A stretch of 64,000 bases of DNA, from NCBI GenBank assembly GCA_022432975.1, contig CM039510.1:7947387-8011386 (forward strand), given 5' to 3'. This DNA comes from Begonia masoniana (taxonomy: Eukaryota > Streptophyta > Magnoliopsida > Cucurbitales > Begoniaceae). The notes beneath the pieces were generated by a model. It saw nothing but the letters and a program-made list of their open reading frames with translations, had not been told where the DNA came from and did no database searches. Shown in pieces: positions 1 through 11,904 of the stretch. The translations under genes were made by a program, and so were the position numbers. Position 1 is the stretch's first letter. Every line of letters starts with the position of its first letter.

Positions 1-106
<106 letters not shown>

Positions 107-199
107 ATAGAATAGCCATGCTTTTTCCATATATTAGGTTAATATTAAAAGCCTCTCCTGCCTTCATGTTCTCACGCAAGGACACTTCAACCATGGATA

Positions 200-470
<271 letters not shown>

Positions 471-1404
471 TTGAGTGAGAGATCGACCTCCATACCTCTT
501 CTCGTCTCTTCCCTCTGAACAAGACAACCAAAAATATTTGGAGAGAGAAAGAGAGGCGTCAAAGTCAACACACTCGTTTCATATTATTAGATAGAGAAAG
601 ACACATCTTGAATTGGTCTTTCATTAGCCTCTAAATATAAGTTTTAAGGAATTAAAAAAATACAATATTCACATTTACAAGAATCATTATGCAATTTAAT
701 AACAATAGAGTGAGTTAGACGTCCTAATCATCCTCTATAATCAAGCCTTATCTTGACCTCAAAGTACAATTTTACCCTTCTAAATGACAGCTTTAATAAC
801 AATGGCTATAGGTTTTTTTGACTTTTCATACCACAAATTTGGTAATCACGGTAAAGATTATTCTACTCTCCGACTCCCGCTTCGGCCACCTCTTAAGCGT
901 CGGCAAGGGGTTGTTGTTTCGGTTTTTGACCGTCTACGTCGAAGACTGCCTTATGAACTTCGCCATCTTCTTCTGCTTTCTCTGATTGTGCTGCTTCTTT
1001 ATGATCTGTCTTGAGTGAGAGATCGACCTCCCATACCTCTTCTCGTCTCTTCCCTCTGAACAAGACAACCAAAAATATTTGGTGGAGAGAGAAGAGAGGC
1101 GTCAAAGTCAACACACTCGTTTCATATTATTAGATAGAGAAAGACACATCTTGAATTGGTCTTTCATTAGCCTCTAAATATAAGTTTTAAGGAATTAAAA
1201 AAATACAATATTCACATTTTACAAGAATCATTATGCAATTTAATAACAATATAGTGAGTTAGACGTCCTAATCATCCTCTATAATCAAGCCTTATCTTGA
1301 CCTCAAAGTACAATTTTACCCTTCTAAATGACAGCTTTAATAACAATGGCTATAGGTTTTTTTGACTTTTCATACCACAAATTTGGTAATCACGGTAAAG
1401 ATTA
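471..1404. repeat. Direct duplication, two ~390-bp units 540 bp apart
   Basis: The sequence from 471 to about 861 (starting TTGAGTGAGAGATCGACCTC) recurs at 1011 to about 1404 with only a few small differences. The two units are preceded by different sequence: the ATC microsatellite before the first, and a unique segment (about 862-1010) before the second. The minus strand of that unique segment continues an open frame rich in Lys, Glu and Asp, possibly a scrap of an exon, but I do not recognise it. Confidence 0.85.
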
Positions 1405-4400
1405 CTTTTTTAAAAAAGTATAATTTTTAAAAATTATAAATATATATTATTTCATTCATTTATTTTTATAGTGAAGCTACCATCATCTTCCATTAGAGGT
1501 ATCAAATAACCACTCTACAAACCCTCTTTTTTAATTTTTCAAGAGATACACAAACATTTAGAGAAAGAATTGCTCCGTAGATATGATTTTTATCGTATAT
1601 GTGAGGTTCGCATTCAAGTTTGAGATTATTGCTCGATGATAGTATATATTTCTCAATTTCACGACTTCATTGAAATTAAGATTTTTTTTAACACAACAAT
1701 TCAATTTAGCTTCTCGAATCCATCACAAGAGTTTTAGAACAATGTAGTTGTTGGATTAATCCTTAGAATATTTGTGATCGTTGGGGGTGAGTTGACCTAC
1801 AAAATACTCTCTCTATTTTGTTAGAAATTTGAATTTTTAACTTAAATTTTAATTTGATTAAAAACTCTATTGATCGTCTTTAAAATGGACTTTCTAGAGC
1901 ATAAATAATGTCAAATGAATTACGAGTTTTGACAGTACGTAAAATTCTTATACGGATTTAATTTTTTTGATGTTTAAATTCGAAACTCCTACCCATTTTA
2001 TTCAGATTTAATTTCAGAATTTCTTCATACGATCGTCAAATCTTCACATCAATAACCAACCCAAATCAGATCGGATCGGACTGAACCCAAGCAAACTAAA
2101 GCAAACTGGACCGGAGGATTGTTTAAATTTCTTAGAATCTCTCGTACCTATTGATGATCAGTTTATTAGGTTTGAGGCTTGACATTTACTTGCACTGTTG
2201 TTGCCTTCATAAGCGAGTTTCCACAACTCTTGTTCTCGTGTACAAGTGGCCATACATATTAACGTTATGTATATAAGTCGTTCATTCCATATAATAAAAG
2301 TTAAACCTAGTTTGACGGGCAACATTAATTAGGGTTAGATTGAGTATCATTATCACCTAACAGTAGACTCTACGTTAAGAAAAAAAACAAAGTACGAATT
2401 CACATTAAAATAACCAAATTAAAAGCCAGATTCAACTTGGTTTTTAGAGCATACAATATCAAGATGAAAATATTATAATGCCATAGTCGTATATTCATAT
2501 TACTATTTAATACTTCCATGACACCATTATCATCCCTCCATGAATGGCATAACAAATTAGAAAAAAAAAAAAAACCATTGATCAGATCTTGAAATCATCA
2601 ACTAGAGGAGACTTCAAATGAATGCTCTATGCAGTCCCCACCTTTTTCTTAATAATATAATTCTATTCTTTTTTAAAAAGTTTAAATATGACAGAAGTCA
2701 ACTATGACCTTAATTTTCTACATTTGTGTTCCTTTCTTTGAGGAACAACTTATTGTCCTATCTTATGAGATATTGATAGGATTTCCTTGTACTCAGTATA
2801 ATATTGTTTATTTGAGATGAAATTTGTCTTCACAGGACGGACTATCCACAAATTGCACTTGAGTTTTTTAACGTAAAAGTCTGAATACTGTCTCAGGTAG
2901 CAGTGAGATTTTTTATTTACTCTTGTATTTCATGAATAGTTTAATTTAATTATCATAATTTTTATATTTTTATTAAAATTAATTTTATTTTTAAATAATA
3001 TTCTCATGTATTTTTATCGCTTAACAAAAGGTATTTGTGACAATTTTTAATCCACACAATTTATTATGTAAATTAAACCAAGTTAAATTTAAAAAAAAAA
3101 AAAAAAAACTGATCTAGTTTAAAAAATTAAACCAAACGAAAGCATATTGATCTAGTTAAATTTTGGCAAACAAAAATAGTCGAAGTTGATAAAAAGCTTA
3201 TCACATAACATTATCATCGTTTCTAATGACATAATTTATAAAAAAGGAAAAATGATAACAATATTTTTAGATGTAGGTTCAATATCTAAAATATAATCCA
3301 AAGACTACTTAATGTGTTACATAGTTTTAAAATATGATCAAATCAATAAAAATAAACTCCGAACACAACGAAAAACACATTAAAAAACTTAATACAGTTA
3401 GTGTTCTAAGTTTTTACATAAAGAAGGGAGAAAGGTGATTTTTCGATCGGATCAATATTCTCATTGGATTTCAGAAAATTATATTTACAAGTTACGAGTA
3501 TTTTAGAAGCCTCTACATTGCCTCATGCCATAAGAGAATGAATAATATTTAGGATTGGGAAGGATGAGAGAGTGTTATGCATTTTGCTTGGTTGTTGGGT
3601 ATGTATGATAGCAATGAATAGCGGAATGAGATGAAATGTAGTGTGCTTGACATCCCTCTCAAGCTCAAAGTGGAAGTACCCGAGCTTAGATTTGAAGTCC
3701 ATACACGAAGGCAAAGACTGATTTTGTTAGGCCATCTACTAGTTGAGAAGCTGAACAAAGGACATAATTATTGATGTCGGTATAAAAACAACAAAATTAA
3801 TTCTTGCTAAAAACTTGAATTTGTTAATTGGTAAGCAAGGTTGAATACACAAGAAATAGTAAATAAATTTATTTTTATAAATTATAAAGTGGGAAAAATA
3901 GGAGTTTGAGTTTGAAAATTGAAAATAAAGAATAAACAATAAGATGAGATTTCAATGATTATCTAGTCAATCAGTTATTTCAATTTTTGATTCGGTGAAC
4001 TGATCATTGAAACATGAATTAATTTATAATCTTCTTGAATTAAATGATTATAACTACCGAGACACTCTAATAATATAATATCTCCTTAGGTTTTCGATAA
4101 CCAAGATACGTTCTATGTTAACTCTCTTATTAACAAAGATGCCTAAAGAGAGTCCTAGAATTTAATTTAGTAATAACATTATGAATTAGAGAGGATCAAT
4201 TCTAACCCGATCCTATATCTTGATAACCTATGTTATCTAGGGATGTTTAACGAGTAGGCTGGCTCAGCTCGGCTCGCTACAGTGACGAGTCGAGCCTGAC
4301 CCGAGCGACGGGCTGACCGAGTTTAATGTTCCGAGCTCGCAAGCTCGTCAAGGATCGAGCCAGGCGAGCCAGCTAATGTTATCTACCATATGTACTATAA

Positions 4401-5344
4401 CTTTTAAATAATTACGGATTTAAAAGTCCTAATGGTTGTATATTAAATTGAGAAATTAAAGAAAGACTGGTTCAAACAATCCACAAAATAATAATGACAT
4501 AAAGCAAAAAATATATATATGAATATTCAATAAGAAAAAGAGTAAATCTCGCGGTTATTTGATGAATCAAAACTTCAATTAATCTATTTATTAAAAGAAG
4601 AAAAAGAATAGCATCATTCTCTAAGCATTTTTTGAATTTAAAATCTCCTCCTCGAAATCTCCTCTTCTCTCTCTTTTTGTATCTCCCTATGAAAAGGAGA
4701 TCTACTCTTTTTCAAAAAAATTTCACCTAGTCTTTCTCTCTCCTAATCTATACTTGTTCTCCCTTCAAATTTCTTAGTCTAACCCCTAAAAATATCTCAC
4801 ATAATAGAATGAAAATTTTATTTTCAAATTTCCTGTTTGATAGTATTCTAGCGACGTGACCATAAGGAGTGGACACGTCTTATTATGGAACATCTTATAT
4901 TCATCATAACGTACAAAATATGAAATTCGATCAAAAGCTAAGATTTCAAACGATAAAAATACGATGAAACCACATTAAATGAATGAGATTTTGTGCTTTA
5001 TCAACTATCTTATTAGATGCCACTTTTTTTTATGTGCAATGAAACACCAGGTTGGTGAAGAGACACGTGACACTAACATTGTCATACAGAATAACTAGAA
5101 CAATCGATGGAGAGAGATGCAATTCAGTCTCAGCAAGTTCATTAGCTATACAACGATACTCACCTTTGTTGGACCATTATAGAGATTGTTGCTTTGAAGA
5201 AGACTAAGAAACCAAATATGGACCAAGCAAAATACAATACCTGCTGTGCTGCGTTTTTCATCATTTGAGAATGCCCAATTGACATGTATAGCCTAGGATA
5301 TCAAAAGAAGAGGTAGCTTGAAACTTAATAATCTCCATTTTTTT
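1405..5344. other. AT-rich non-coding stretch with no recognised gene
   Basis: I see no exon chain, RNA gene or complete mobile element here. Short open frames near 3523-3940 (minus) are degenerate and recur in the copy at 48.5-48.8 kb with indels, so they are not conserved as coding. The GC-rich self-complementary patch at 4236-4374 stands out against the AT-rich background. Confidence 0.6.
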
Positions 5345-5944
5345 ACTAGGTGTTTATAGTCTGGCATAGAATAAAAATCAATTTTGCTAAAAGAGTGGCA
5401 AATTTTGATATCTACAATCGGAAGCTTACAATTAATTATAGCAAGACTCCAAAAACATTGGACTTAATCAATGTATGCAATAATAACGAAGTTCTTGGAT
5501 AAAAATAATATCTAGAATAAAAAAAAATAATGTCTCGTTATAAACATTCATTTATAAAAAGAAAGTTGATTATTAATATAAAAGTAATAAGTTATTATTC
5601 CAGAAATAGAAGCTCTGAACTGAAGAATGGTAATATCTATGTCTGTGACGTCTTCGTCACTATTAATATTCTGCTGATCCATACTGATGTTGAGATTTCT
5701 GCTTTGATTGCTGAAGAACTATGTAGGGCTCCAGCTCCACTATCTTGCAAATCCTTGTTTTCAATTTCACTTTTCTCCGATCTGACGTAATTTAGCAATA
5801 TCAAAATCCATGCAAAAAATGAGAATTAATTCATAAATTTTGAAGAAAAGAATATAGGATAATGGACTTTTAAATGACTCGCCATAACAACAAAAAACTA
5901 TTTTTTATACATTTCATATGGCATGTTATTTTGATGTTATGGCT

Positions 5945-6232
5945 TTAATTATTTTCATGCATCTTATTATTTGACGCGTGTAACTGTAAATGATTTGATT
6001 TTTGACATAGAGTAGAAATGAAGAAAGAAGTATAATACAATACCAGAGTGTTGTTAATGTCAGATAAAACTTTTCTTCTAGCCTCGACAGGCTTGTCATC
6101 TAATGCACTTTGAAGTAACATTGTTCCATGCGAAGCAAGACCCTGGTTTCTATCTATTTCATCAATTTCAGAACCATTTCCATTTTCTTCAACTTGCATC
6201 TGAGATTGCACATCCTGCTCACTTTTTCTCAT
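5945..6232 (-). pseudogene. Exon-like fragment with a destruction-box motif (left arm)
   Basis: This is the inverted partner of the fragment at 6267-6475. It encodes nearly the same peptide, with RKVLSDINN in place of RKVLSDISN and a few other replacements. The coding sense points outward from the hairpin centre in both arms. No upstream promoter, start exon or downstream gene body is visible, so I treat it as a captured fragment. Confidence 0.5.
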
Positions 6233-6266
6233 CTCGATTTGTACATTTAGAGACTAAGCAACCACA

Positions 6267-6475
6267 TGAAATGGTTCTGAAATCTCAGATGGGAAAAGTG
6301 AGCAGGATGTGCAATTTCAGATGCAAGTTGAAGAAAATGGAAATGGTTCTGAAATTGATGAAACAGATAGAAACCATGGTCTTGCTTCACATGGAGCAAT
6401 GTTACCTCAAAGTGCATTAGCTGACAAGCCTGTCGAGGCTAGAAGAAAAGTTTTATCTGACATTAGCAACACTCT
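6267..6475 (+). pseudogene. Exon-like fragment with a destruction-box motif (right arm)
   Basis: The open frame starts after a TGA near 6267 and reads to NTL just before a GT donor-like site at about 6476. It encodes an acidic, Gly/Asn/Glu-rich segment ending in RKVLSDISN. That fits the APC/C destruction-box pattern RxxLxxIxN, as found in mitotic cyclins and securin-like proteins. A second putative exon (about 6738-6860) continues with an acidic, Ser-rich segment. The parent gene is not in this window and I could not identify it. The inverted partner copy is at 5945-6232 on the minus strand. Confidence 0.5.
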
Positions 6476-7202
6476 GGTATTGTATTATACTTCTTTCTTC
6501 ATTTCTACTCTATGTCAAAAATCAAATCATTTACAGTTACACGCGTCAAATAATAAGATGCATGAAAATAACTAAAGCCATAACATCAAAATAACATGTC
6601 ATATGAAATGTATAAAAAATAGTTTTTTGTTGTTATGACGAGTCATTCAAGAGTCCATTATCCTATATTCTTTTCTTCAAAATTTATGAATTAATTCTCA
6701 TTTTTTGCATGGATATTGATATTGCTAAATTACGTCAGATCGGAAAAAAGTGAAATTGAAAACAAGGATTTGCAAGATAGTGGAGCTGGAGCCCTACATA
6801 GTTCTTCAGCAATCAAAGCAGAAATCTCAACATCAGTATGGATCAGCAGAATATTAATAGTGACGAAGACATCGCAGGCATAGATATTACCATTCTTCAG
6901 TTCAGAGCTTCCATTTCTGGAATAATAACTTATAACATTACTTTTATATTAATAATCAACTATATTTATCATACTAGTTCGAGACATCTTTTCATAAATG
7001 AATGTTTATAACGAGACATTATTTTTTTTATTCTAGATATTATTTTTATCCAAGAACTTCGTTATTATTGCATACATTGATTAAGTCCAATGTTTTTGGA
7101 GTCTTGCTATAATTAATTGTAAGCTTCCGATTGTAGATATCAAAATTTGCCACTCTTTTAGCAAAATTGATTTTTATTCTCTGCCGAACTATAAACACCT
7201 AG

Positions 7203-8457
7203 TTAATAAATTATGATATTCAATTATTAAATTATATAAAAGTACATTAAAATTTAAAGAGAAGTAAAAAGAACGTGAAAAAAAATTTAATGGTTAAATG
7301 TCATTATTCAAAAAATTTAAAAATAGAAATATGTCAAAACTTACCTTTTTTAAGCTTGTCAAAATTGACGTAACTTTAAAAAAAAGGGTTGAAAATTTTT
7401 ATTTTACCAAATCTTAAAATAAAGTTCAAATTCTAAAATAAAAACTTGCAAACTTTTTCAACAACCTCAAACGGGTACATAGTATTTCTCATGACTTTGA
7501 AAGAACCATTAAATTCTTTCGGAAAAGTTGAGGAACCGTGGACCCCATTCTTCTTGAAAAAAACGAAAAATTAAATTGACAGAACTTGATCTCAACCGAT
7601 TTTTCTTGGTAATTCTTCGATTCTAATTCGTTTTTCAAAATTAAAAACGAAGATTTTCAATTATGTTCGGTTTGATTCGCAATTCGGTCGTTCATAGGTC
7701 GGAACCGAACTTAACTAAACTAAAAATCGCTACACCGAATCGAGATTAGGTTAGTGGAAAAGGACAAGGAAATTGGAGAGAGCATGAGACACAAATTCTC
7801 ACGAAACTACCACTAACAATAACACGATTGACCAATAATCTACATTTATCAATTCTAATCCAAAATACAAGCAATTTAACCAAGAAAACTCAAAAACTAA
7901 CCTTGGAGCCGTAGAGGAGAAAGTGGGTTCCTTTCCACTTGAAAGCCCTAGAGAGGGAGAGGAGATTTGTCTTCAAAAATCGAAACTAGAGAAGAGAGGG
8001 AGGGGGCTTAGCTTGGCGTGGAAGATGAACCGTGAGGAGGAAGAGGAGAGGCGTCGGCCGTGAGAGAGGGAATGAGAGAGCTTGTGAGGGAGAGGGAAAG
8101 GAGAACTTATGCGGGAGGGGGGAGGGGTAAAATGAAGAATGATAGTTTTTCGCCTTTTTGGGTTAGTTTTTAATTTAGAAAACTTTAAAAAATGGGGTGG
8201 TTTCCTTGAGAAGCCGAGGTGAGGTGGCAAGCTTCTATTGGCCCAAGACCACCCACCACAATTATATTCCTAAATCATTAGATTCTAACTAATACTTACT
8301 CTTTTCTAGTTTATTTCCTTGATCCAATTACCTATTTTACCTCACATACCTATTTTAAATTTCCTATTACATTTCTAATCATAATATAAACGATAAAAAT
8401 CCTAAAATACAAGGCACGTACTTGACAATTGTATTTATGAATTTTTCTGGTGTTACA
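7203..8457 (-). mobile_element. LTR-derived fragment, reverse orientation
   Basis: On the minus strand a TGTAACACC terminus begins at 8457, the typical start of Ty3/gypsy (Del/Tekay-like) LTRs. It is followed by a long AT-rich stretch and then a pyrimidine-rich leader-like zone at about 7910-8110. I could not place the other end, so the lower boundary is approximate. Copies lie at about 52146-53393 and 60017-61268. Confidence 0.45.
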
Positions 8458-8755
8458 TATAATACACTTTAATACCATATTTCTAAGAATGTTATTCTTA
8501 TGTAACATTCTATTTTTTTTATCACATTAATCATATTAAGCTAATCTATTATTATTAACTACATTTTTGTCTCTTAAATAAAATTTATATTCTTCTATTT
8601 ATACAGATAATACAACTACATTCCATTTTGATTGCCATAGAAACTCTATGTCATATTACAATATTTTGACAAACATACATTCTTGTATTAACATTGTAAT
8701 GCTTATGTTAATACAAGTCCCAATCAATTTACAAACCATAGATGGATTCACATAC

Positions 8756-9484
8756 TACCACTATTGACTCTAGTTGCTTGTCATCCTTGAGGAAATAAGG
8801 TGACTTTAATTTGGAGCTCACGAGAGAATACACTATTAGATTCTAATAATACCAATATGTACCTCCCTGAAGATCACAAATGATTTTGATGTTACTAAGG
8901 TTGACCTTCATCCAACAGTCACAAACTGAGTAACAATGCCAACCGGTATGCATGTACATTAGTTTATTTCTTATTATATCATTTCATTATGTTTAAGAAA
9001 TAACTAATATTTCATTTTTAAGTCTAATGTTTTGATATAATCCCACCACGTCATGACATTAATTTCTAAATCTTGCCTAGATGTTACAGATCCGAACTTG
9101 AGGCATTCACTCTCTCACCAAGTTTAAACTTCCAACTCCAAACATTAATGTATCCTAAAAATAGAATTTCCAGCGTATAAGATTTTACGGACTTTATTTA
9201 ATATATTTTATATATTAAATAAGTTTTTTAAATAATAAAATTGTTACTTAAAAATCAGTTTTTCGGTGAAGAATTAGTATTATGAATAATAATTCTAATT
9301 TTCAAAAATTGAATCAACTAAAATAGCCGAACTATCTTTGACAATTAAATTAAAGATATAAGCACAACAATGAACATGAAGATGTAACCTATAGGCGACA
9401 TAGTATAATGACTTAAAAAGCTTCTCGACTACGTCATTATTACTAGTATTATTTAAAGTTTAAAAAAAAGCTTTACATAAAATT
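8756..9484. other. AT-rich intergenic stretch
   Basis: No exon or mobile-element signature recognised. It begins at the position where copies B and C carry the inserted LTR element, and ends just before the FAD-oxidoreductase fragment. Confidence 0.5.
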
Positions 9485-10080
9485 TTCCAATTAAATTTTC
9501 CATCTTCCTCTCTTCCCTTCTCCACTTCCTACAAGAAATCTTCCTCCAATTTCTTCAAACCCTACGCGTCTCTCATTCCCCCGCACTCCAAAACTGGTGT
9601 TGTTGTTATCGGCGCTGGACTCGCCGGTCTTGCCGCCGCCACCCCCACCCCCAAAACATCACTTTCATTCTTCTCGAAGCTTCCGACGGCGTCGGCGGCC
9701 GCGTGAGGACGGATTTCGTGGATGGATTTGTTTTGGACTGCGAGTTTGAAATCTTCATCACCGCCTATCCAGAGGCCATAAAGCTTCTCGACTACGATTC
9801 CCTTGACCTCCGTACATTTTACTCTGGTGCGTTGGTTTACTACGATGGCCGATTTCATACAGTCGCTGATCCTCTGCGGCATTTTGGGGACGCCATTGTC
9901 TCTCCCTCGAAACCAATTGTATCCGTAGTTGATAAAATTCGCATTGGAGCGACTAGGATTGGGGCTATTACTAGAACCGATGAAGAAATTCTTTCAGCGA
10001 AAGAGACTTCTACTATTGATTTGCTGAGAAAGATCGGATTCTCCGATTCGACCATCGGGAGATTTTTCCGGCCATTTTAA
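9485..10080 (+). pseudogene. 5' fragment of an FAD-dependent amine-oxidase/desaturase-like oxidoreductase
   Basis: A Ser-rich leader that could be the end of a transit peptide is followed by VVVIGAGLAGLAAA, the dinucleotide-binding GxGxxG fold of FAD oxidoreductases. About 15 codons later the frame breaks near 9645-9665. The next frame continues correctly with LLEASDGVGGRV, the conserved ExxxxxGGR element. It then runs on to GRFFRPF, where a stop at 10078 ends it. The family (phytoene-desaturase/amine-oxidase-like flavoproteins) is usually several times longer. No start codon, later exons or C-terminal FAD motif are present, so this is a frameshifted, truncated copy. The family call rests on the two nucleotide-binding motifs. 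Confidence 0.8.
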
Positions 10081-10232
10081 ATAGTTTTACAATTTGTAAG
10101 AAAGTCTCGTGAGCATTTCACAACATTTCTAAGAAAGTTCATAAACAAAAGGAGAAATTGAATCTGAGCCATATTATATCACGTGTTTACCAGATTTCAT
10201 CTGTTTTGCGCTCAATTTAATTTTCAATTTTT

Positions 10233-10995
10233 TTCTTATTCTTATTCAATTCACCTCCACTTGGGCTTGGGCCCGTCAAAATTTACTGCATTTCTTCTTG
10301 ATGCTCTACAGCCCATCATGGAAGAGACCTCTTCCATGACAGTCCTCCCCCTTAACAGATCCTTGTCCTCAAGGATAACAATTTGGACAACAACATAATC
10401 ATATGCTCTTCGACACTCGACCTCTTCAACGTTAGAATCTGAATCACAGTCAATTTCTACTTCCAAAACCTGCATCGTTTTCCTTGTGCATCTTATCATT
10501 CCCTATAAATTTACTAGCAGGAAGCTCCTTGTCAAGAAATCCAGCATCTTTAGGTATCAAAGAAAAACATGGCCTTCCATTTTCTTCATCCTTCCCCTCA
10601 GCAAGCACCATCTATTTCTTATTCTTATTCAATTCACCTCCACTTGGGCTTGGGCTCGTCAAAATTTACTGCATTTCTTCTTGATGCTCTACAGCCCATC
10701 ATGGAAGAGACCTCTTCCATGACAGTCCTCCCCCTTAACAAATCCTTGTCCTCAAGGATAACAATTTGGACAACAACATAATCATATGCTCTTCGACACT
10801 CGACCTCTTCAACGTTAGAATCTGAATCACAGTCAATTTCTACTTCCAAAACCTGCATCGTTTTCCTTGTGCATCTGATCATTCCCTATAAATTTACTAG
10901 CAGCAAGCTCCTTGTCAAGAAATCCAGCATCTTTAGGTATCAAAGAAAAACATGGCCTTCCATTTTCTTCATCCTTCCCCTCAGCAAGCACCATC
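10233..10995. repeat. Tandem duplication, period 383 bp, inside RIO2 pseudogene
   Basis: Positions 10233-10612 and 10616-10995 are nearly identical, differing at only a few bases. Read on the minus strand, the upper end of each unit continues the RIO2-like reading (a GRPCFS and a FLDKEL element), so the duplication arose within the kinase fragment. Confidence 0.9.
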
Positions 10996-11391
10996 ACTGT
11001 CCTCGACTACTTGTTGGAAAGACAAGTTGAACCTCTTGCTGAAAAGCTTGAAGATGCAATCAACATCACGGTCAAAGTACCTTTGGGCTTTGTGATGCGA
11101 TATGGACACCATCTAAGGAAAATCAATCATAGTAACATTCTCATCATCGCCAACCATAATGTTGAATTCATTGAAGTCACAGTGAATAAGACCAAGTTCT
11201 ACTAGTTGAATAGCAAGACCAATAATTGTTTCAGAAATTATTTCTAGATTTTGCAACTGCTTCATTTGCACCACTGGGTAATCTTCAATAGGGGACATAA
11301 CCACGCAATACCTATTACAGTCCACAGCCTTTGGAACAGGAAAACCATGCTCTTCCAAAGCCTTCATGAATGCAAATTCTTTCAAAGCCTT
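10500..11391 (-). pseudogene. RIO2: RIO2 protein kinase fragment
   Basis: The minus-strand reading starts at LKEFAFMKALEEHGFPVPKA and runs through the RIO catalytic loop (HCDFNEFNIM) to the metal-binding IDFP. This matches RIO2, an atypical serine kinase/ATPase of 40S ribosome maturation. A TAG at 11110-11112 replaces the glutamine expected after IDFP. Beyond it the frame resumes with a YFDRDVDCIFKLF element, then further stops and the GRPCFS/FLDKEL region, which is duplicated. The N-terminal winged-helix domain and the ATP-binding part of the kinase are absent. The fragment is fused in frame to unrelated sequence upstream (11392-11901). Confidence 0.88.
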
Positions 11392-11901
11392 AACGTCGTT
11401 AATTAATTTCAATATTAGAAGAACACTTCTAGGTAAGTAAACTAAAGGAAGCTTCATGCCAATAGTAGAACCCCGATATCTCCAGATGGAAGAACTCAAA
11501 TTTTCCAGTATTGAAGCTAGTATACATGCTTGGATGTTCTGATACGCATAGCTATTGCAAAAGACAACCTGTACAAGGCCAAGATACTCTTCAAGTAGTA
11601 ACATGATGACGTTATCAAAACTACCATCGGCAGCAGATCCATTCACAAACTCAAAACCAAACCCAAACAAGCTAGGTAATAAATCAGCTAGTGAAGCAAT
11701 AGCTACCACAAATGAAGCATCATACTCAACAAATGAAATCTCCCTACATAGATCTTTCAGTAACTTTAAAATCCTCAAACCAAATGTCAGTCTCATGCAG
11801 AAATTAGCTTTTGTTGTCTTCTCCTCAAGGTTATCTGAGAGCCTAACTAGTTCAGTGCAAAGCATAACTAAGCGTCGAATACCGACCAAATGAGAAACCA
11901 C
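11392..11901 (-). pseudogene. Unidentified helical gene fragment fused to RIO2 fragment
   Basis: About 170 codons read openly on the minus strand and pass straight into the RIO2 kinase frame. The peptide is hydrophobic and Leu/Ile/Ser-rich with the look of helical repeats, but I cannot assign it to a family and it is not a normal part of RIO2. Its start lies next to a truncated LTR, so the true upstream exon is missing. A fused captured fragment is the simplest reading. Confidence 0.5.
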
Positions 11902-11904
11902 CCA

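Larger units (their letters stand above)
5345..7203. repeat. Long inverted repeat (~0.9-kb arms) of a gene fragment
   Basis: The left arm (about 5345-6232) is the reverse complement of the right arm (about 6285-7203), with a spacer of roughly 50 bp. The arms are very similar, with scattered substitutions and a short extra stretch near 6960-6985 in the right arm. Each arm carries the same exon-like piece: a frame containing RKVLSDISN or RKVLSDINN, ending at a GT donor-like site, plus a second piece rich in Glu, Ser and Lys about 270 bp further out. Transcription through the repeat would give a near-perfect long hairpin RNA. The same structure is present at 50269-52145 and 61269-63127. Confidence 0.92.
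1222..8755 (+). repeat. Block copy A (three-copy segmental repeat)
   Basis: This AT-rich block occurs three times: here, at 46303-53674 (copy B, same orientation) and at 59736-64000 (copy C, reversed, covering 4469-8755 of this copy and then leaving the window). Copy A carries the uninterrupted site near 8750 where B and C carry an LTR element. It contains the long inverted repeat at 5345-7203 and an LTR-like stretch at 7203-8457. Between 1405 and 5344 I see no confident gene. There is a GC-rich patch at about 4236-4374, built from GAGCTCG and CGAGCC words, that resembles the edges of hAT-type miniature elements. Confidence 0.9.

Noticed and set aside
6267..6475. Naming the hairpin gene fragment as a specific cyclin, securin (PATRONUS-like) or shugoshin
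   Set aside because: Only the short RxxLxxIxN motif supports this; the rest of the peptide does not let me choose.
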